11,016 bases of DNA. Source: DASXBJ01 sp036491755 (GTDB lineage: Bacteria; Chloroflexota; Dormibacteria; Dormibacterales; Dormibacteraceae). Location: assembly GCA_036491755.1 (NCBI GenBank), contig DASXBJ010000148.1, positions 1 through 11,016 of the forward strand, read 5' to 3'. The position numbers and the translations under genes are program-made. This document shows positions 6,667 to 11,016 of the stretch, one piece after another (within the stretch, counting starts at the first letter, position 1; each line of letters begins with the position of its first letter). The notes under the pieces were generated by a model that saw only the letters and a program-made list of their open reading frames with translations, did no database searches and had not been told where the DNA came from.

Positions 6667-7268
6667 GAGACAAGCTCGCGACCTGGTTCCGCAGCCAGCG
6701 CTCCCAGGGCCTGACCGAGTTCGCGCTCATCGCGCCGGTGATCCTGTTGCTCACCTTCGGGATCGTCGACTTCGGTCGCGGACTCTACTTCTACATCACA
6801 TTGCAGCAGGCCGCCAACGAGGGAGCGCGCGTCGCGGTCCGCGCCTCCTACTTCGTCGATCCGAGTGGCGCGACGCACACCTGGCCGACTGACGCCGACG
6901 TCGCGACCGCGGTCCAGGCCCACGCCGTGACCGAGGTGCTCGCGAACCCCTGCCCCAACGGGCCGATACCCAACGGAGGCAATCCTGTCGGTTCGGCGCA
7001 GCTGCCGCCATCCAACACCGGGTGGATCTTCATCACCGACCCGAGCGCGGGCGGCAATGGCGTGCCCAACGGCCCGCGTGGCGGGCTAGGGGTCCTTCCG
7101 GCGCCTGGGCCGGGTTGCAATGCGATCACTCCCGCGGTCGGCAACGAACCGATCAAGGTGACCCTCTGGTTTAACTTTCAGCCGTTCACTCCCTTAATTC
7201 AGCAAGTTGTGGGCAGCAGGATCGTCATCACTGCATATGCGGTCTACCGAGCTGAGTACTCGAACTAA
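6663..7268 (+). CDS. TadE-like pseudopilin-family membrane protein (second copy)
   Basis: 201 aa when started at ATG 6663, which overlaps the previous stop as ATGA and has AGGG (6653-6656) 6 nt upstream, indicating translational coupling. A longer open frame from 6513 exists but would run inside the preceding gene and delay the membrane motif. QGLTEFALIAPVILLLTFGIVDFGRGLYF is the TadE signature and single membrane helix (about 21-41). The C-terminal VTLWFNFQPFTPLIQQVVGSRI is clearly related to the end of the first copy, so the two are paralogues. The expected cleavage glycine before Q15 is Ser14; glycine is instead at 16, so processing may differ. The ectodomain is rich in Gly, Pro and Asn, with two cysteines. 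Likely a surface or pilus-assembly component acting with its neighbours. Confidence 0.85.
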   Translation: MRDKLATWFRSQRSQGLTEFALIAPVILLLTFGIVDFGRGLYFYITLQQAANEGARVAVRASYFVDPSGATHTWPTDADVATAVQAHAVTEVLANPCPNGPIPNGGNPVGSAQLPPSNTGWIFITDPSAGGNGVPNGPRGGLGVLPAPGPGCNAITPAVGNEPIKVTLWFNFQPFTPLIQQVVGSRIVITAYAVYRAEYSN

Positions 7269-9441
7269 GTCGCCCCAGCGAAAGCTGCAGGAAGGACAGG
7301 CCATCGTCTTGATCGGCCTGCTGATCCTCGTGCTGTTCGCCATGCTCGGCCTCGCGATCGACTCCGGCCGTTCGTACGTCGACCGGCGCGACCAGCAAGC
7401 GGCTGTCGACGCGGCAGCCCTGGCGGCGGGAGACTGGTATGAGAACTATCGCGACCTCCCCAACTACGCGGTTCCCCACTCGGTCGTGGTGTATCAAAAC
7501 GATCTGCACTTCTATGGAGCAGTCCCGACCGTAATCCCTATTCACGGCCTGGTCGGTCCCCTGGGAAACCTGGACCAGTACACGTACAACTACACCTACC
7601 CGGGCGGCTACTCGCTGCAGCTCATTGCCACCAACACCCAGTTCAACGGCTACCAGTTCTCCTTCTCGTCGACGCACAATCTCGCGCTCGCGTTCATGCA
7701 GATCTTCGGTGGCCCGACGACCGCGTTCATCACGGCCACCGCAACAGCGATCGTCGGCAACCAGCGACAGACGCCGGCGCTCCTCACCCTGGCGACCTCG
7801 GCTCAGATCGCGTGCTCGGTGCAGTTGCAGGGCGCCGGCCAGCTGACCGTGCTCGGTGACGTGTACTCCAACGGCGCGGCGTGCCTGGACGCGAACATGC
7901 ACGAGGCAGGCAACTGCTACGCCTCGACCGGCAACTGCAGCGTCGCTCAGTTCTACTGCTACAACTCGACGCCCGGCTTCATCCCCTATCCGCCGCCGTG
8001 CGCCGGGGGTGACGTGCAGGGCGGACCGATCGTCCCCGCACCGACATTGCCCGACCCCAACTACCTTGCCGGCTCGGTGCCGTACTACCCCGGCATCGGC
8101 GCGCAGCTCAACCGCGGCGGCTACACGGAGATGACGCCTGGCAGCTATAACAACTTCTCGATCAGCGGCGGTGGCTGCTACTGGCTCGATCCAGGCGTGT
8201 ACACGTGGAACGGCGGCTACACGTCCCACGGCGGACTCACATCGAACGAGCTGAAGGCCCCCCAAGAGGAATATTGGAACGGAGCCGGCTCAACCGCCCT
8301 GGCCGACGGCAGCGCACCCCACCCCCCATCCTTCTGGGGAGGCTGCTCGGGCACCTTCAACGTGACTGTCGTGCCTGCGGGCGGCGGCAACGGCATGAAG
8401 CACCAGAGCGGCCTCGGCAACTGGGGCATCGAGCTGACCTCGGTGCGCTACGACCGCTTCCTCGACCCTACGGTTCTGCCCGACCCATGCCTCGCGGTTC
8501 CCGGCTGCCGGCGCGAGAGCGCCCCGTCGGCCTGCCAGCAGGTCAACACCGCTGACATCAGCAACCAGGGAATCGATGTCAACATCACACAGAACGCGCC
8601 GGGGGCCCAGTACTACGCCGTCTACATCGACCCGAACGGCTGCGAGGCGAGCCCCGCCAACCGCAGCAACTTCTCATACGTCGGTGATTTCCTCGCCCCC
8701 GGCTGGACAGACGGCGGCGGCCCACCCGCCACCGGGACCGGAGTTCCCTCGTGGACGGGCACCCTCACCGGCGCACGTAATCCTGCCGGGACCTTCTGGG
8801 CCTGCGCAGCCCCCGGCGTGACGATCTGCCAGATCGCCTATAACAACCTCAATACGCCGGCTTCTACATGCCAGTCGCAGGCGCGCGCCCAGAACTGCAC
8901 GGCTCCAGATGACGAGACCGCGCCACAGTGCTTCGCCACCTGCCCGGCTGCCGCCACCGTTCCACAGTCGAACAACACGATGTCACTGGAGTGGGCGCCC
9001 AACACCGGTGGCGATGTGGCCAACGAGAACTACTGCCAGGTGACGCCGCCCAGCGGGACCGGCGACCCGGCCGCCGCTTGCGCCACGGCCAAGATCACGC
9101 CCGGCGCTGTGCAGTTCTACTTTCCGGCCGGCGCCTGCCTGGACCAGAACGGCAACGGTTCCACGCACGTGTTCAGCGGCGAGCAGTACAACTGGATCGT
9201 GATCTTCCAGCCGCCGGCCAACAACTGCAGCTTCCAGAAGCTGAATGGCAACGCGAATACGCAGTACATCGGCTCGATCTACTCGCCCGCGGCCAGCTGG
9301 GACATCCTGGGCTCGGACACCTCACCGCTGGCCGGCCAGGTCATCTGCTTCGCGGCCAAGGTCACCGGCAGCGCCAACGTCGGCATCGACTTCAACCCGA
9401 ACTACTCGCCGGCGCCTCCGGCAGCCAGGCTGATCAACTAG
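7237..9441 (+). CDS. TadG-like exported protein with large cysteine-rich ectodomain
   Basis: 734 aa from ATG 7237, overlapping the upstream gene by 32 nt; TTG 7207 would add ten residues, and neither has a good ribosome-binding site. After a short basic N-terminus, GQAIVLIGLLILVLFAMLGLAIDSGR (membrane helix about 22-41) and DRRDQQAAVDAAALAAG are the signature of the TadE/G-like N-terminal domain (Pfam Tad family). TadG proteins lack the pseudopilin Glu5, as here. The remaining ~680 residues are predicted outside: rich in Asn, Gly, Pro, Tyr, with about 23 cysteines. Stretches such as LTVLGDVYSNGAACLDAN, MTPGSYNNFSISGGGCYWLDPGVYTWNGG and the final NANTQYIGSIYSPAASWDILGS...LAGQVICFAAKVTGSANVGIDFNPN look like repeated beta-strand turns seen in TadG-like surface proteins. 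About residues 440-590 appear to be an extra domain. Function beyond the envelope is not known. Confidence 0.8.
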   Translation: MRSTELSTRTKSPQRKLQEGQAIVLIGLLILVLFAMLGLAIDSGRSYVDRRDQQAAVDAAALAAGDWYENYRDLPNYAVPHSVVVYQNDLHFYGAVPTVIPIHGLVGPLGNLDQYTYNYTYPGGYSLQLIATNTQFNGYQFSFSSTHNLALAFMQIFGGPTTAFITATATAIVGNQRQTPALLTLATSAQIACSVQLQGAGQLTVLGDVYSNGAACLDANMHEAGNCYASTGNCSVAQFYCYNSTPGFIPYPPPCAGGDVQGGPIVPAPTLPDPNYLAGSVPYYPGIGAQLNRGGYTEMTPGSYNNFSISGGGCYWLDPGVYTWNGGYTSHGGLTSNELKAPQEEYWNGAGSTALADGSAPHPPSFWGGCSGTFNVTVVPAGGGNGMKHQSGLGNWGIELTSVRYDRFLDPTVLPDPCLAVPGCRRESAPSACQQVNTADISNQGIDVNITQNAPGAQYYAVYIDPNGCEASPANRSNFSYVGDFLAPGWTDGGGPPATGTGVPSWTGTLTGARNPAGTFWACAAPGVTICQIAYNNLNTPASTCQSQARAQNCTAPDDETAPQCFATCPAAATVPQSNNTMSLEWAPNTGGDVANENYCQVTPPSGTGDPAAACATAKITPGAVQFYFPAGACLDQNGNGSTHVFSGEQYNWIVIFQPPANNCSFQKLNGNANTQYIGSIYSPAASWDILGSDTSPLAGQVICFAAKVTGSANVGIDFNPNYSPAPPAARLIN

Positions 9442-9447
9442 CGCTAG
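9438..9447. other. Palindrome CTAGCGCTAG holding both convergent stop codons
   Basis: A perfect 10-bp palindrome contains the TAG of the tadG-like gene (plus strand) and the TAG of the small minus-strand gene, leaving two bases between the coding regions. There is therefore no room for an ordinary terminator between them. It may be coincidence of two TAG stops meeting. Confidence 0.6.
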
Positions 9448-9791
9448 CCCCAGTCTGCCTCGGCGCGCCTGAGCTCGGCTCGGCCGCCGCCCGCCGCAGG
9501 CTTGACCTCGTAGCCGAGCTCCTTCAGTGCTTCGTCGATCCACTGCAGCACCATCTCCTCGGTGCTGGGCCAGGTGTCGGGAGACGAGCCCGCGGTGCCA
9601 GTGTCGATCACGACCCGGCCGGCGGTCCGCAGCAGCCGCTTGACCAGAGGAGCGGCCTCCTCGACATTGAGCGGAAGCATCTCGAGCGCCCGGGACAGCA
9701 TGAAGCAGGCGGCATTGAACGCCTGGGCGTCGATCGGCTCGTTCCCGGCGAGCCGTTCCGCCAGCTCCGCCCTCAGATCGGTCGGGTCCAT
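9444..9791 (-). CDS. Small hypothetical protein, acidic and helical
   Basis: 115 aa, unrecognised. Codon use follows the G/C-ending third positions of the neighbours, and it fills a gap otherwise without a gene, so it is probably real. The N-terminal two thirds (DLRAELAERLAG, FNAACFMLSRALEMLPLNVEEAAPLVKRLLRTAG) looks helical, followed by a short hydrophobic strand VVIDTG, then a second helix STEEMVLQWIDEALKELGYEVK. There is no signal peptide or membrane segment, so it is likely cytoplasmic. The ATG at 9789-9791 has no Shine-Dalgarno. It is divergent from greA with 28 bp between starts, and tail to tail with the tadG-like gene. No function assigned. Confidence 0.6.
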   Translation of the reverse strand: MDPTDLRAELAERLAGNEPIDAQAFNAACFMLSRALEMLPLNVEEAAPLVKRLLRTAGRVVIDTGTAGSSPDTWPSTEEMVLQWIDEALKELGYEVKPAAGGGRAELRRAEADWG

Positions 9792-9798
9792 GCGCGGG

Positions 9799-9804
9799 TA
9801 TCAT
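9799..9804 (+). promoter_or_regulatory. Possible greA -10 element TATCAT
   Basis: TATCAT lies 15 nt upstream of the greA ATG and matches five of six bases of TATAAT. No convincing -35 is visible. A start of transcription near 9811 would leave a leader of under 10 nt without a ribosome-binding site, as at mrfA. Weak prediction. Confidence 0.35.
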
Positions 9805-9819
9805 TTCAAAGTCTGGGTG

Positions 9820-10284
9820 ATGGATCTAACCGAACCTGTCTTGCTGACTCCCGAGGGGCTGGAAAAGCTCAAACGCGACCTGGAGGTCGCGCTCCGGCGG
9901 CGTGCCGAAGCCGGCGAGCGCCTCAAGGAAGCGTTCCAGCCGGGCGACATCGAGGACAACCCTGAGTACGAGCAGGCCAAGGAAGAGGTCGGGATGCTGG
10001 ACAGCCGCATCTACGAGCTGCAGGAGATGATCGGCCGGGCGCAGATCATCAAGGACACGCACTCGAGCGTGGTCGGACCCGGCTCGACCATCGAGGTCGT
10101 CGACACTGACGGCTCCGCCGAGATCTATCACCTGGTCGGCGCCGTGGAAAGCGATCCGTCGGCCGGGCGCATCTCGGTCGACTCCCCCGTCGGGCGCGCT
10201 CTGGTCGGGCGCAAGAAGGGCGACAAGATAACCGTCAGCGTGCCGGCCGGCACCCTGACCCTCACGATCAAGGCGGTCAAGTAG
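9820..10284 (+). CDS. greA: Transcription elongation factor GreA
   Basis: 154 aa, near the usual 155-160. GreA binds the secondary channel of RNA polymerase and stimulates cleavage of backtracked RNA. The N-terminal coiled coil (about 10-75; LLTPEGLEKLKRDLE, then YEQAKEEVGMLDSRIYELQEMI) and the C-terminal FKBP-like domain (GSTIEVVDTDG, YHLVGAVESDPSAGRISVDSPVGRALVGRKKGDKITV) are clear. The tip loop reads GDIEDNPEY where E. coli has GDLKENAEY: D43 is kept but the second acidic residue is Asp46 instead of Glu, and Lys is Glu45. The ATG at 9820 aligns with the family start; GTG 9817 is directly adjacent and equally possible. A longer open frame from 9562 overlaps the small minus-strand gene and is not needed. 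The acyl-CoA synthetase gene follows 25 bp downstream. Confidence 0.95.
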   Translation: MDLTEPVLLTPEGLEKLKRDLEVALRRRAEAGERLKEAFQPGDIEDNPEYEQAKEEVGMLDSRIYELQEMIGRAQIIKDTHSSVVGPGSTIEVVDTDGSAEIYHLVGAVESDPSAGRISVDSPVGRALVGRKKGDKITVSVPAGTLTLTIKAVK

Positions 10285-10290
10285 TCCCAC

Positions 10291-10302
10291 GTCCTTAAGG
10301 AC
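10291..10302. repeat. 12-bp perfect palindrome GTCCTTAAGGAC containing the next gene's ribosome-binding site
   Basis: In the 25-bp gap after greA this self-complementary sequence includes AAGGA (10297-10301), 8 nt before the GTG of the acyl-CoA synthetase gene. A hairpin would have only four G/C-containing pairs and a tight loop, so strong termination is unlikely. It could be chance, a dimer site, or a weak mask on the ribosome-binding site. Confidence 0.5.
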
Positions 10303-10309
10303 TCCGGCT

Positions 10310-11016
10310 GTGCCCGTCCTCGATCTCGACCCCGAAACCATCGACGCGCGCACGACGGTCGGCGTGCTTTTCCGCCAGGCCGCGAGGTATGGCGATCGCG
10401 CGATGCTGCATCACCTGGTCGGCGATGCATGGCAGGTGGAGACGTGGAACGACATGCAGCGCGACGTGCTGGCGGTCGCCTCGGCTTTGCTCGATGCCGG
10501 AATCCAGCGTGGCGACACCGTGGTGCTGATCTCCGAGAACCGGCTGGAATGGCTCTACTGCGACTTCGCCATTCAGTCCGTGGGCGCGGTCACCATCCCG
10601 ATCTATCCGAACTCACCGCCTGACATCGCGCAGAAGATCGCGGACGATTCGGCCGCGACGCTGGCGATTGCGTCGAGCCCCGCCATGGCCACCAAGTTGA
10701 AGCTCACGGGCTCTCTGAAGACGGTCGCGCTCATCGAGAAGGAGATCGTCGAGTGGGTTCGTCGAGGTCCGACCAGGGTCGCGGACGTGCAGGCGCGCCT
10801 TTCGCATGTCAAGCCGGACGACCTCTGCACGATCGTCTACACGTCGGGCACGACGGGCGATCCCAAGGGGGTCGAGCTCGCGCATCGGAACCTCGTCGAC
10901 ATGAGCCGCGCCGTGGTCCAGGTGCACCCGATCACCGACGCCGACTCATCTCTGTCATTCCTCCCCTACGCCCATGTGTTCGAGCGGATCAATGACATCT
11001 TCCTCGGCATCCTGTA
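10310..11016 (+). CDS. Long-chain acyl-CoA synthetase (AMP-binding enzyme), partial at right edge
   Basis: The first 235 codons are visible and no stop occurs before the window edge. The GTG at 10310 has AAGGA at 8 nt spacing, which decides the start. The protein is an ANL-superfamily adenylate-forming enzyme: WNDMQRDVLAVASALLDAGIQRGDTVVLISENRLEW and GAVTIPIYPNSPP are typical of the N-terminal domain, YTSGTTGDPKGVELAHRNL (from Y177) is the P-loop-like AMP-binding motif, and SFLPYAHVFERI matches the motif of FAA1/FadD15-type long-chain fatty acyl-CoA synthetases. These convert a fatty acid, ATP and CoA to acyl-CoA for lipid synthesis or degradation. The C-terminal half with the remaining catalytic motifs is missing, so chain-length preference cannot be judged. 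Confidence 0.93.
   Translation, partial: MPVLDLDPETIDARTTVGVLFRQAARYGDRAMLHHLVGDAWQVETWNDMQRDVLAVASALLDAGIQRGDTVVLISENRLEWLYCDFAIQSVGAVTIPIYPNSPPDIAQKIADDSAATLAIASSPAMATKLKLTGSLKTVALIEKEIVEWVRRGPTRVADVQARLSHVKPDDLCTIVYTSGTTGDPKGVELAHRNLVDMSRAVVQVHPITDADSSLSFLPYAHVFERINDIFLGIL

Noticed and set aside
7228..8265. 345-codon open frame on the minus strand opposite the tadG-like gene
   Set aside because: Arg/Val/Ala-rich shadow; the plus strand has the TadG signature and overlaps properly with the upstream gene.
9562..9819. N-terminal extension of GreA to 240 residues
   Set aside because: GreA aligns from the ATG at 9820 with normal family length; the extension is antisense to the small minus-strand gene.
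8928..9965. 345-codon open frame on the plus strand crossing tadG, the small gene and greA
   Set aside because: It crosses three better supported genes in a different frame and has a low-complexity Arg/Gly/Gln composition.
1..11016. CRISPR, tRNA/rRNA, insertion sequence, toxin-antitoxin or phage-defence islands
   Set aside because: No regularly spaced repeats, RNA gene signatures, transposase motifs, terminal inverted repeats or defence-gene signatures were seen. The helicase-nuclease pair resembles a defence module in outline but matches MrfAB DNA repair.

Overview
The window is high-GC, densely coded bacterial DNA with short intergenic gaps and GTG/TTG as well as ATG starts. There is no rRNA, tRNA, CRISPR array, transposase or integrase. 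The gene content (MrfAB pair, a Gram-positive-type LexA box, exported TadE/TadG-like proteins, near-leaderless starts) suggests a high-GC monoderm such as an actinobacterium or a Chloroflexota/Dormibacterota-type soil lineage. This placement is inference; there is no phylogenetic marker beyond GreA.

Layout: (1) 1-297, minus: 5' part of an ECF sigma factor running off the left edge, with an in-frame TAG and no ordinary start codon before its conserved region. (2) 301-360: divergent 60-bp intergenic region with a perfect GAAC-N4-GTTC LexA/SOS box between the -35 and -10 of the rightward promoter. (3) 361-3827, plus: a two-gene operon, mrfA (DEAD/DEAH helicase with a C-terminal four-cysteine cluster) and mrfB (DEDDh exonuclease with a helical tail), the mitomycin-lesion repair pair first described in Bacillus subtilis. 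(4) 3732-5918, minus: a membrane GAF-GGDEF-HD protein of c-di-GMP signalling, overlapping the mrfB 3' end tail to tail. (5) 5919-6027: divergent control region with a 7-bp perfect inverted repeat. (6) 6028-9441, plus: three overlapping genes for exported TadE-, TadE- and TadG-like proteins, the last with a large cysteine-rich ectodomain. (7) 9444-9791, minus: a small unrecognised gene. (8) 9820-10284, plus: greA. (9) 10310 to the right edge, plus: 5' part of a long-chain acyl-CoA synthetase.

The strongest observation is the SOS box placed exactly within the mrfA promoter, which predicts LexA control of the MrfAB excision pathway here. The rest looks like a c-di-GMP protein divergently paired with a partial Tad surface operon, followed by housekeeping genes. 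I see no clear evidence of a wholly new multi-gene defence or mobile system.
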